Origin: an uncultured Neisseriaceae bacterium
GTDB taxonomy: Bacteria; Pseudomonadota; Gammaproteobacteria; Burkholderiales; UBA11063
Reading direction: 5' to 3'
Assembly: GCA_937952895.1 (NCBI GenBank)
Contig: CALFYC010000029.1
Location: 1 to 28,736, forward strand
Length of the DNA: 28,736 nt
Positions within the stretch are counted from its first letter, which is position 1; each line of letters begins with the position of its first letter. Below are positions 7,678 to 15,074 of the stretch, one piece after another. The notes beneath the pieces are model-generated. The model searched no databases. It was not told the DNA's origin and saw only the letters and a list, made by a program, of their open reading frames with translations. A program made the position numbers and the translations under genes.

Positions 7678-8700
7678 TTATTTTTGTGCTGAGCTATTCT
7701 TTAAAGTTGTTATGTAGCCCCATGGAATTTGGTTCTGATTATCAGTAAAATCCTGACTTGCCGTCCATACCATCATACCTCCAAACTGAGGGTCTGTAAT
7801 TTTAGCAATAGCTGCTTTTACTTGAGATGGATCCATATAACCTTGTCCAGAATTACTATTAATTGGCAATCCTAATAATATTTGAGTAGCTCCGTTATTT
7901 CCATTTGAACTTAATTGATCTTTTACTTGATTAAATGCATCACCTAATTGTTGTTGATACGGATCATTATTATAATCTTGTACTGAAAGTCCATCAAAAC
8001 ATACAGATCCATTACAAGCACTCTCAGGTAATAGTTCATCTAATGGATGGCAACCACTCCATTGAAGAACAGAGTTCTGTCTACTTAGACACCATTGAGC
8101 ATCAGTAAACAATTGAGGGGCTCCGGTTATAAAAAATCCACGAGGAAATTCATTAGGGTTTGCCTGTGATTGTTTTCTAAGTTCGGAAATAAAACTGATT
8201 AAATATGTTTGATCAACATTCATGCCATCTTCTAGATCAAAATCGATTCCATCTAGATGATTTGCTGATAGGAATGATATTATACTATCTGCTGCGCCTG
8301 ATGGATTATTTGGATCAGGGTTCCAGCTAAAATTAGAACTGCTTCCACCACCAAAGGATAATAACACAGTAGCGCCTAATTGATGAGCAGCATCAATATC
8401 GGCTACAAAACCTGCTGAGTTTTGATCAACGCCATATCCTTGGTTATTCCAATTATTGTCATATAAGCTTACTTGAGTTCCTTGAATAACCCCAAATGCT
8501 ATAGAGATTGTATTATAGCCAGCTTGCACTGTTTGAGTAATTGTTGGATTTGCAACAGTTCCCGCATTGTTTGTATTTAAATTACTCCAATATCCAAGAT
8601 AAGCCGGATTAGCTAATTTTGCTTGATTGTTTGAAAATGGTTTTGCAAAGAGATTTGCTGTTAAAAAAGTACCCAAAATTACAGCTAAAACTTTTTTCAT
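7678..8700 (-). CDS. Secreted GH18 family chitinase-like glycoside hydrolase
   Basis: 340 residues. A Sec signal peptide (MKKVLAVILGTFLTANLFA, cleavage near 19-20) precedes a single TIM-barrel domain. LLSFGGGS (113-120) is the SxGG motif of strand 3, and DGIDFDLED (150-158) carries the DxxDxDxE catalytic signature with E157 as proton donor, D155 and D153. There is no chitin-binding module, so it is a compact catalytic-domain-only enzyme. Cysteines at about 203, 217, 229 and 234 could form disulfides in the periplasm or outside the cell. AGGAG lies upstream of ATG 8700 and a consensus promoter at 8746-8774, so the gene is transcribed alone. Substrate (chitin, chito-oligomers or host N-glycans) cannot be decided. 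Confidence 0.9.
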   Translation of the reverse strand: MKKVLAVILGTFLTANLFAKPFSNNQAKLANPAYLGYWSNLNTNNAGTVANPTITQTVQAGYNTISIAFGVIQGTQVSLYDNNWNNQGYGVDQNSAGFVADIDAAHQLGATVLLSFGGGSSSNFSWNPDPNNPSGAADSIISFLSANHLDGIDFDLEDGMNVDQTYLISFISELRKQSQANPNEFPRGFFITGAPQLFTDAQWCLSRQNSVLQWSGCHPLDELLPESACNGSVCFDGLSVQDYNNDPYQQQLGDAFNQVKDQLSSNGNNGATQILLGLPINSNSGQGYMDPSQVKAAIAKITDPQFGGMMVWTASQDFTDNQNQIPWGYITTLKNSSAQK

Positions 8701-8745
8701 TTTAATTGTCTCCTAAATAAATAGTTAATCCTTATTATTAACTCT

Positions 8746-8774
8746 ATTATATCATATTTGATTAATAAAATCAA
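8746..8774 (-). promoter_or_regulatory. Sigma-70 promoter of the chitinase-like gene
   Basis: On the minus strand TTGATT (8769-8774) is separated by exactly 17 nt from TATAAT (8746-8751). The expected start is near 8739, giving a leader of about 40 nt containing AGGAG before ATG 8700. Confidence 0.75.
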
Positions 8775-8903
8775 GCCACATTAATACAATGCAAAATTAA
8801 AATACTTTGTTATTTGTTAAGTCAATCCGGACGAATATATAGGTATACCCATGATGATGTTAGGTCTTAAAAATGACTGTAGATTTATATACAAAAATAT
8901 CAA

Positions 8904-8932
8904 TTGCACTCATAACTCAATTATGCTATAAT
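8904..8932 (+). promoter_or_regulatory. Strong promoter of rpmI-rplT
   Basis: TTGCAC (8904-8909), a 17-nt spacer, and TATAAT (8927-8932) preceded by TGC give a near-consensus promoter with extended -10. Transcription should start around 8939-8941, leaving a leader of about 125 nt before rpmI. The stretch 8775-8903 between the divergent promoters holds no gene I can recognise. Confidence 0.85.
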
Positions 8933-8940
8933 CATGCTCC

Positions 8941-9030
8941 CGTGTTGGGTGATTATCTTTAAATTATTAAGGTAATTAAGGTGGTCGTTAGGTTCCTTGA
9001 GTATTTATTGTATTAGATAAATCACCTACT
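8941..9030 (+). promoter_or_regulatory. Structured mRNA leader of rpmI-rplT, candidate L20 autoregulatory site
   Basis: Between the promoter and rpmI a long-range helix can be drawn: GGTGATT (8948-8954) with AATCACC (9020-9026), continued by ATC (8955-8957) with GAT (9016-9018) and one bulged A. It encloses a second element with AAGG/CCTT arms (about 8978-8999). In several bacteria ribosomal protein L20 represses its own operon by binding the rpmI leader. Position and pairing suggest an equivalent here, but I do not recognise a described family. Confidence 0.5.
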
Positions 9031-9064
9031 TCCTAAAAAAAACAAAATAGAAAAAGGTTTTATC

Positions 9065-9262
9065 ATGCCTAAAATGAAGACAAAATCAAGTGCTAAAAAG
9101 CGCTTTAAAGTGTTAAGTAGTGGCAAAGTTAAACGTGCACAAGCGTTTAAACGCCATATTTTGACTAAAAAAACTACCAAAAATAAACGCAATTTACGTG
9201 GAACAACAATGGTTCATGCCAGTGATGTTGCAAGCGTAAAAGCAATGATGCCATACGCTTAA
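9065..9262 (+). CDS. rpmI: 50S ribosomal protein L35
   Basis: 65-residue basic protein beginning MPKMKTKSSAKKRFKV and containing KRHILTKKTTKNKRNLRG, the hallmark of L35. It binds 23S rRNA in the large subunit. AAGG (9054-9057) lies 7 nt before ATG. rplT follows after 12 nt. Length is normal. Expression is probably controlled through the structured leader upstream. Confidence 0.97.
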   Translation: MPKMKTKSSAKKRFKVLSSGKVKRAQAFKRHILTKKTTKNKRNLRGTTMVHASDVASVKAMMPYA

Positions 9263-9274
9263 GGAGAATAAATA

Positions 9275-9631
9275 ATGACTAGAGTAAAACGTGGTGTTGT
9301 TGCACGCGCAAGACACAAAAAAATATTAGCCTTAGCTAAAGGATATCGTGGTAGACGTGGTAACGTTTATCGTATTGCTAAAGAAGCTGTTATGAAGGCC
9401 GGTCAATACGCATATCGTGATAGACGCCAAAGAAAACGTCAATTTAGAAGTTTATGGATTGTGCGTATCAATGCAGCATGCCGTGAACTAGGTTTAACGT
9501 ATAGCCGTTTTATTAATGGCTTAACTAAAGCTAATGTTACAGTTGACAGAAAAGTGCTATCAGCTATAGCTATAGATGATAAGGTTGCTTTTGCAAAACT
9601 TGTAGAAGTTGCTAAAAGTAAGTTAGCTTAA
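9275..9631 (+). CDS. rplT: 50S ribosomal protein L20
   Basis: 118-residue basic protein: MTRVKRGVVARARHKKIL, then GYRGRRGNVYRIAKEAVMKAGQYAYRDR, then the globular C-terminal part (RINAACRELGLTYSRFINGL). L20 is needed for early 50S assembly, and in model organisms its C-domain binds the rpmI leader to repress translation. AAGGAG precedes the ATG. A hairpin with U-tract follows 20 nt after the stop. Confidence 0.97.
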   Translation: MTRVKRGVVARARHKKILALAKGYRGRRGNVYRIAKEAVMKAGQYAYRDRRQRKRQFRSLWIVRINAACRELGLTYSRFINGLTKANVTVDRKVLSAIAIDDKVAFAKLVEVAKSKLA

Positions 9632-9651
9632 TTAAGTTTAAGATGGACCAT

Positions 9652-9679
9652 AAGGTGCTGTGTTTTACAGCACTTTTTT
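9652..9679 (+). terminator. Intrinsic terminator or attenuator between rplT and pheS
   Basis: GTGCTGT (9655-9661) pairs with ACAGCAC (9667-9673) around a 5-nt loop, extended by AAG/TTT pairs, and is followed by TTTTTT (9674-9679). It could end the rpmI-rplT transcript or allow partial read-through into pheST, where E. coli has the pheM-linked attenuator. No Phe-rich leader peptide precedes it. Confidence 0.8.
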
Positions 9680-9707
9680 ATTTAAAACAAGCTTAAATTT
9701 TAAATTA

Positions 9708-9713
9708 TATAAT
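9708..9713 (+). promoter_or_regulatory. Possible -10 element for pheST
   Basis: A perfect TATAAT lies 28 nt before the preferred pheS start and just after the terminator, which would let pheST be transcribed separately. There is no matching -35 (AAACAA at the 17-nt position) and no TG extension, so confidence is low. Confidence 0.35.
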
Positions 9714-9740
9714 AGCTAATTAAAACGGATGGTATTAATC

Positions 9741-10736
9741 GTGGATAAATTACATACTACACTCGAATTAGGTTTATCAGAATTAAATCAATCAGATACA
9801 ATTCATAAGCTTGAACAAGTTAAATCTCGCTATTTAGGTAAGCAAGGTGCAATTTCGGCACTAATGCAAGAATTAAAAAATTTAGCACCTGAAGAACGTA
9901 AAGGTTTTGGGGCTAAAGTAAATGAGATTAAAGTCCAATTTGAAAATGCTTTAATTACTAGAAAAACTCATATATTAGAACTTGAATTACAACATAAATT
10001 AGCCAATGAAACAATAGATGTTACTCTTCCTCCACGTGGAAATAATCTAGGTGGGCTTCATCCAGTTTCATTGTCGCTAAATAAAATGGTCGAAATTTTT
10101 AAAAATTTAGGTTTTGATGTGGCCGATGGACCAGAGATTGAAACTGATCATTATAATTTTAATGCATTAAATATTCCAGCTAATCATCCGGCACGTGCTA
10201 TGCAGGACACTTTCTATACTTCAAATGATCATGTCTTAAGAACTCATACGTCACCAATGCAAGTGCGTTATGCACTAGAGAACACCCCACCAATTAAAGT
10301 AATTGTTCCAGGTCGAGTATTTCGGGTGGATATGGATGCAACCCATTCTCCGATGTTTCATCAATTAGAAGGTTTATGGGTAGAAGAAGGAATTAGTTTT
10401 GCTAATTTAAAAGCTGTAATTATTAATTTCTTGAGAAATTTTTTTGAAAATGATCAATTAAAGGTTCGCTTTAGAGCGTCATTTTTTCCATTTACTGAAC
10501 CATCTGCAGAAATTGATGTGCAAGCAAGTAATGGTAAATGGTTAGAAGTTGCGGGTTGTGGTATGGTTCACCCGAAAGTTTTATCTAATATGAATATTGA
10601 TCCAGATAAATATACTGGATTTGCTTTTGGAATTGGAATTGATCGTTTTACCATGCTACGTTATGGGATTGATGATTTACGTTTAATGTTTGAAAATGAT
10701 ATTGAATTTTTAAATCAATTTAGGGGAGTTAACTAA
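9741..10736 (+). CDS. pheS: Phenylalanyl-tRNA synthetase alpha subunit
   Basis: 331-residue catalytic subunit of the (alpha-beta)2 PheRS, a class II enzyme. The N-terminal coiled-coil arm (about 1-90, including LEQVKSRYLGKQGAI) binds tRNA. The core includes DGPEIETDHYNFNALN, motif 2 around FRVDMDATHSPMFHQLEG, and motif 3 GFAFGIGIDRFTMLRYG. The start is GTG 9741, since MDKLHTTLELGLSELN matches the family N-terminus residue for residue and GGATGG lies upstream. ATG 9729 would add four unmatched residues but cannot be excluded. The stop codon directly abuts the pheT ATG. Confidence 0.96.
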   Translation: MDKLHTTLELGLSELNQSDTIHKLEQVKSRYLGKQGAISALMQELKNLAPEERKGFGAKVNEIKVQFENALITRKTHILELELQHKLANETIDVTLPPRGNNLGGLHPVSLSLNKMVEIFKNLGFDVADGPEIETDHYNFNALNIPANHPARAMQDTFYTSNDHVLRTHTSPMQVRYALENTPPIKVIVPGRVFRVDMDATHSPMFHQLEGLWVEEGISFANLKAVIINFLRNFFENDQLKVRFRASFFPFTEPSAEIDVQASNGKWLEVAGCGMVHPKVLSNMNIDPDKYTGFAFGIGIDRFTMLRYGIDDLRLMFENDIEFLNQFRGVN

Positions 10737-13109
10737 ATGAAATTATCTCTAAATTGGTTAGGTGGTTATTTGCTTAAAAAGCCTGATTGGTCAACTATTT
10801 TAGATAAATTGACTATGGCTGGAATTGAGCTTGAAGAATTAAAACCTGTTGCACCTAAGTTTAATAATATAGTAGTTGCTGAAGTTATTTATTGTGAAAA
10901 ACATCAATCTGCAGATAAACTAACCATTTGTAAAGTTAATGTGGGGGATTTGGATAATCCGTTACAAATAGTTTGTGGTGCAGCGAATGTAAAAGCTGGA
11001 ATTAAAGTTCCATGCGCATTAGTGGGTTCAATACTTCCAAATGGTATTACGATTGCCACTCGTGAAATGCGTGGGGTTTCTTCAACTGGAATGCTTTGTA
11101 GTGGTTCTGAAATTGGTTGTGATGATGGGGTTGATGGATTATTAATTTTAGACGATACCGCAGTTATTGGTCAATCAATTCGCGAGACTTTAAATTTAGA
11201 TGATGAAATTGCTGAATTTAAAATTACACCTAATCGTGGTGATTGTTTGTCAGTTAATGGATTGTTGCGGGAAATCAAAGCCTTAACGAATTGTGAATTA
11301 AAAGAATCTGTGCCAATAGCATTAAAATCTAGTACAGATCATCAATTGGATATCAATATTTCAGCGCCAGATGCATGTCCTAACTATGTAAGTTTGATAA
11401 TTGAAGGCGTTGATAATCAAATATCATTACCTAAATGGCTAACGGGTCGCTTAAATCAAAGTGGTATTCGTTCAATATCACCAATTGTTGATATTGCCAA
11501 TTATGTAATGCTTGAATATGGTCAACCTTTACACGCTTTTGATACTAATAAAATTGGTGCAAAAGTAAATGTTAGGTTTGCCATGGATGATGAAGCCATA
11601 AAAGTACTAGATGGTAAATTAGTAAATTTAAAATCAAATACTTTAGTTATTTGTGATGAAAAAAATCAACCAGCAGCAATTGCTGGTGTAATGGGTGGAT
11701 TTGACTCAGGTGTTAGTGATTTAACCTCGAATATTGTGTTAGAAAGTGCATTTTTTACGCCCAAAGTAATTGCTGGAATTGCTAAGCAGTATGGATTAAA
11801 TTCTGATGCGGCATATCGCTTTGAACGTGGAGTGGATCCAAATTTACAGGTTAAGGCATTAAATTATGCGGCATCTTTAATTATTGAATTTTGTGGTGGG
11901 AAAATAGGTAAACTTAATCAAGTAACCTCGTTAGAAACCCGATCTAAAACTATAACCCTAAGTTACATCCAGATTGATAATTTAATTGGCTTAAATATTG
12001 ATAAATCAATAATCAAGACGATTTTAATCAATTTGGGTTTTACAATTTTAGCTAATGATGATGAGCAATTAACTGTAAAAGCTCCAAGTTTTAGATTTGA
12101 TATTGAAATTTATCAAGATATAATTGAAGAAATTGCACGAGTTTATGGCTATGATAATATTAAACCAGTATTACCCAATAGTTTATCGGTAATTAAACCA
12201 ATTGCAAAAGATTATGCGAAGAATAATCTATATAAAGCGCGATTGATAAATCTTGGTTATAATGAGATTATTGGATATGCTTTCTTAGAAGAAAAATTTG
12301 AACAACAACTAGGAATAAAAGCTTTAAAGCCAGTTATGCTGCAAAATCCAATTGCTGGATTGTCGGTTATGCGTACATCATTGATTGCTGATTTAATCAA
12401 ATCGTTACTTTATAATATTAATCGTGGATGTAAAAGTCTACGCATTTTTGAATTAGCTCGTGTATTTCATGGTGAGACTGAAGATAAGCAAAAAATAAGA
12501 ATTGCGGGGTTAAGCTATGGACAGGCATATTTACCTAATTGGGCAAATGAAAAACGTGAGATAGATTTTTTTGATATTAAGCAAGATGTAATGATTTTAT
12601 TAGCTGGAAATGATGAAATAACTTTTAAAGCTCATGCTAGTGAAAATGGAGTTTTTCATCATGGGCGTTGTGCTAAAATATATCAAAATGGTGTAGAGAT
12701 TGGTATTTTAGGACAATTACATCCTAAATTAACTCAAGAATATGAATTGGCTTTTGGACCTTATTTATTTGAAATTGACGTGGACTCATTAAATAAGCAA
12801 ATAGAGCAATTTCAGTTTATTCCAGTGAGTAAATTTCCACGTGTTGAACGGGATTTATCATTTGTAGTACATGATAATTTGGTAGTAGGGGATGTATTAA
12901 ATTTAATTCATCAGATGAAATTACCTTGGTTATCTGTATGCCGAGTTATCGATATATTTCAGGGTGGAAATTTAGAGGCTGGATTTAAGAGTGTTTCGCT
13001 TAATTTTATTTTTAGTGGTGATAAAACGCTTACGGATGATGAAATTAATCAGAATATAGAATCAATTATTAATTTAGTTAATACCAAATTTGATGCTCGG
13101 TTACGCTAA
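10737..13109 (+). CDS. pheT: Phenylalanyl-tRNA synthetase beta subunit
   Basis: 790 residues, the typical length. Order of domains: B1 and the tRNA-binding OB fold (about 38-150, IVVAEVIYCEKHQSADKL and QIVCGAANVKAGIKVPCA); B3/B4 editing domain (about 210-385, including PIVDIANYVMLEYGQPLHAFD); B5 (about 400-475); catalytic-like core; and C-terminal ferredoxin-fold anticodon-binding domain starting near FPRVERDLSFVV. It acts with PheS. It begins immediately after the pheS stop codon, so the two are translationally coupled. ihfA follows after 29 nt. The N-terminal third resembles Neisseria PheT closely (remembered). Confidence 0.97.
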   Translation: MKLSLNWLGGYLLKKPDWSTILDKLTMAGIELEELKPVAPKFNNIVVAEVIYCEKHQSADKLTICKVNVGDLDNPLQIVCGAANVKAGIKVPCALVGSILPNGITIATREMRGVSSTGMLCSGSEIGCDDGVDGLLILDDTAVIGQSIRETLNLDDEIAEFKITPNRGDCLSVNGLLREIKALTNCELKESVPIALKSSTDHQLDINISAPDACPNYVSLIIEGVDNQISLPKWLTGRLNQSGIRSISPIVDIANYVMLEYGQPLHAFDTNKIGAKVNVRFAMDDEAIKVLDGKLVNLKSNTLVICDEKNQPAAIAGVMGGFDSGVSDLTSNIVLESAFFTPKVIAGIAKQYGLNSDAAYRFERGVDPNLQVKALNYAASLIIEFCGGKIGKLNQVTSLETRSKTITLSYIQIDNLIGLNIDKSIIKTILINLGFTILANDDEQLTVKAPSFRFDIEIYQDIIEEIARVYGYDNIKPVLPNSLSVIKPIAKDYAKNNLYKARLINLGYNEIIGYAFLEEKFEQQLGIKALKPVMLQNPIAGLSVMRTSLIADLIKSLLYNINRGCKSLRIFELARVFHGETEDKQKIRIAGLSYGQAYLPNWANEKREIDFFDIKQDVMILLAGNDEITFKAHASENGVFHHGRCAKIYQNGVEIGILGQLHPKLTQEYELAFGPYLFEIDVDSLNKQIEQFQFIPVSKFPRVERDLSFVVHDNLVVGDVLNLIHQMKLPWLSVCRVIDIFQGGNLEAGFKSVSLNFIFSGDKTLTDDEINQNIESIINLVNTKFDARLR

Positions 13110-13138
13110 ATTATTGAACAATTAGATAAGGAGTTATT

Positions 13139-13423
13139 ATGACAATTACTAAAAGTAATTTAATACAAATCGTTATGAGAAATTCTGAGTTGCGTAGAAA
13201 TGAAGCAAATAAATTTGTTGAAGATTTTTTTGAAGTAATTATTAATAGTTTAGAAAGTGGAGATTCAGTAAAAATTCCTGGATTTGGGAATTTTATTTTG
13301 CGCGACAAAGATGCAAGGATTGGTCGTAATCCTAAAACTAAAGAAGAGTTTCCAATTGCTGCAAGACGTGTGGTATCATTTAGAACTAGTAATATGTTAA
13401 AATCAACTATAAATGATAATTAG
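13139..13423 (+). CDS. ihfA: Integration host factor alpha subunit (HU/IHF family)
   Basis: 94-residue DNA-bending protein. It has the HU/IHF fold with GDSVKIPGFGNFILRDKDAR (41-60) and the beta-arm motif GRNPKT (62-67) that carries the intercalating Pro, then EFPIAARRVVSFR. LRDK, GRNPKT and IAARRVV favour IhfA over HU, and the position after pheT is the usual place of ihfA. It pairs with IhfB in nucleoid structuring, recombination and promoter architecture. AAGGAG (13128-13133) precedes the ATG. The operon ends at the terminator 50 nt downstream. Confidence 0.93.
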   Translation: MTITKSNLIQIVMRNSELRRNEANKFVEDFFEVIINSLESGDSVKIPGFGNFILRDKDARIGRNPKTKEEFPIAARRVVSFRTSNMLKSTINDN

Positions 13424-13473
13424 TCTATTAACACAAAAGCCTTAACTAGTTATAATTTAAATTATAAATCAAT

Positions 13474-13507
13474 AAAAAAGTCAGATTATAAAAATCTGGC
13501 TTTTTTA
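13474..13507 (+). terminator. Terminator of pheST-ihfA
   Basis: AAAAAAG-T-CAGATT pairs with AATCTG-G-CTTTTTT around the loop ATAAA (13488-13492), with one G-U pair, and ends in a T-run. The A-run upstream would also let it work on the other strand. Confidence 0.88.
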
Positions 13508-13624
13508 TTATAAATTATGTTACATAATCTCAATTGAAACACTAACTAATATACGTATAACACTAATGTGGATCACAAAAACTAAGATTCACAGAACTGA
13601 AGCAGTTTTTCGTAAAATTAATTG

Positions 13625-13651
13625 TTGAATTTTAAAGATATACGTTATAAT
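13625..13651 (+). promoter_or_regulatory. Probable promoter of the acyl-CoA-binding protein gene
   Basis: TATAAT at 13646-13651, with TTGAAT at 13625-13630 as a possible -35 (15-nt spacer, short). It is 46 nt before the ATG at 13698. The rest of 13508-13697 contains nothing recognisable. Confidence 0.45.
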
Positions 13652-13697
13652 AACTCATAAAAGTCATTGTGTAATAATATTTATAGGATTTTAAGTT

Positions 13698-13955
13698 ATG
13701 TCTGATTTGCAAAAGCAATTTGATGAAATGGTTGAAGCTGTTAGAAATGCAACTATTGATTTCTCGCCAAATAATTCTCAAAAGCTTAAATTGTATGCGT
13801 TTTATAAGCAGGCAATTGAAGGTGATGTAAAAGGCGAATGTCCATCAATTGTCAATATGGTTGAACGAGCAAAGTGGCAAGCTTGGAATGCAATCAAAGG
13901 AATGGATAAAGATAAAGCAATGGAAGGTTATCTGAAAGTATTTAGCGATAAATAA
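13698..13955 (+). CDS. Acyl-CoA-binding protein (ACBP family)
   Basis: 85-residue four-helix protein that sequesters and carries long-chain acyl-CoA esters in the cytoplasm. Diagnostic residues are KLKLYAFYKQAIEGDV (28-43, the Y-x-x-Y/K acyl-CoA site) and AKWQAWNAIKGMDKDKAM (about 58-75). Length equals the usual 85-90. ACBP is universal in eukaryotes and scattered in bacteria. It lies 3 nt upstream of an alpha/beta hydrolase gene, which suggests a joint role with acyl-CoA or another ester, though no substrate can be named. Confidence 0.93.
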   Translation: MSDLQKQFDEMVEAVRNATIDFSPNNSQKLKLYAFYKQAIEGDVKGECPSIVNMVERAKWQAWNAIKGMDKDKAMEGYLKVFSDK

Positions 13956-13958
13956 TTA

Positions 13959-14771
13959 ATGCAAAGTTTAATTTATCAGACGGTTAAAACTCGCTCAGGT
14001 CAAGCTGGTTATATTAAATTAGGTTCTGGTGACCCATTAATAATGGTAATTGGTTATTCTGGAACCTTATTTCATTGGAATCAATTTTTTATTAATGAAT
14101 TGGCAAATAATTTTACTGTTTATTTAATTGATAATCGTAAGGTCGGTCTATCAGATTCGACTAATGAAGAAAGTATTCATGGCTTTGCCACGGATATTGT
14201 AGAATTTATTCAATCCATGAATTTAAATAATCCAATAATTTTTGGTTGGTCAATGGGGGGTGCTATAGTTCAAGAACTTGTAAAAAGTTACCCATCAATT
14301 CCGAAGCAGATAATTATTATGTCATCAGTGCCACAAATTCCTTATACTAATCCAGATTTCAGTAAGTTTTTATCTGATGCCGGTAGTTATAGTGCAGCTG
14401 ATTTTAAAAATAAATTGTATTGGTTTTTCTTTTCAGAAATGAATCCTGACATTAAAAGTTATTTAATCGATAGTGCATTAGTCATAAGTAATTATCATTA
14501 TCGATTTACCAATATTGCGAGAGATTTACAAGATTATGCTGTGCCAAATTGGTCCGGTATGTCAATTGCTGATTTGAATGATTTAAAAATACCGGTGTTA
14601 ATCTTATGGGCTAAAAATGATGTTGTTGTTGGTTTTGATGCTATTTCTTTACTATTAAATAACATTAAAGATGCAAAACTCGTGGCATATCCCAATGGTG
14701 GTCATTTTTTAATGCATTTGCACAGTAAAAAGATGGCACTTGATATTGTAAATTTTTGTAAGCATCAATAG
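13959..14771 (+). CDS. Alpha/beta-hydrolase fold enzyme
   Basis: 270 residues, no signal peptide. The catalytic triad is visible: S98 in GWSMGG (96-101, the nucleophile elbow GxSxG), D221 in LWAKNDVVVG and H249 in NGGHFLMH. The oxyanion-hole segment is probably IGYSGTLFHWN (31-41). The fold covers esterases, thioesterases, C-C hydrolases and haloperoxidase-like enzymes, and sequence alone does not choose among them. Starting 3 nt after the ACBP stop, it is surely co-transcribed with it, so a thioesterase or lipid esterase is an attractive inference. No terminator is evident after it. Confidence 0.85.
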   Translation: MQSLIYQTVKTRSGQAGYIKLGSGDPLIMVIGYSGTLFHWNQFFINELANNFTVYLIDNRKVGLSDSTNEESIHGFATDIVEFIQSMNLNNPIIFGWSMGGAIVQELVKSYPSIPKQIIIMSSVPQIPYTNPDFSKFLSDAGSYSAADFKNKLYWFFFSEMNPDIKSYLIDSALVISNYHYRFTNIARDLQDYAVPNWSGMSIADLNDLKIPVLILWAKNDVVVGFDAISLLLNNIKDAKLVAYPNGGHFLMHLHSKKMALDIVNFCKHQ

Positions 14772-15074
14772 TATTTCAAAATAAAATTCCAATTTGTTCT
14801 CAACAAAGTAAAGCAATCTTAAAAAATCTACTGAAATTAAGACCTTAAATACTATTTATGTTTATTTAATGAATTTATATTTTTTAGCTTCAAATGGCTT
14901 ATAACGAAGATTTATGAATTATTATAAATCTCAATTATCAGCTTTATAATAGTCAAATTAATTTTCAAGATTAATGAAATTGCTCTTTAATAAATTAATT
15001 AATGTTAAAATAATTGGTTATATTAAATATTAATTTATAATTGATAGAAAATCTGATTTTTAAAAAGAAAAAAT
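14772..15074 (+). other. Intergenic region before secA
   Basis: 303 nt of very AT-rich DNA without an ORF. A TATAAT at 14945-14950 with a poor -35 (TTATAA, 17-nt spacer) may serve secA and would give a leader of about 120 nt. I see no SecM-like arrest peptide, no terminator and no repeat. Confidence 0.4.

Noticed and set aside
9643..9696. Short ORF ahead of pheS (M D H K V L C F T A L F Y ...), a possible pheM-like leader peptide
   Set aside because: Only two scattered Phe codons, no ribosome binding site, and it runs through the hairpin instead of ending before it. The hairpin is explained as a terminator.
13550..13640. Weak palindromes (such as GTGGATCAC) before the ACBP gene as an operator
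   Set aside because: Short, single and expected by chance in such DNA.
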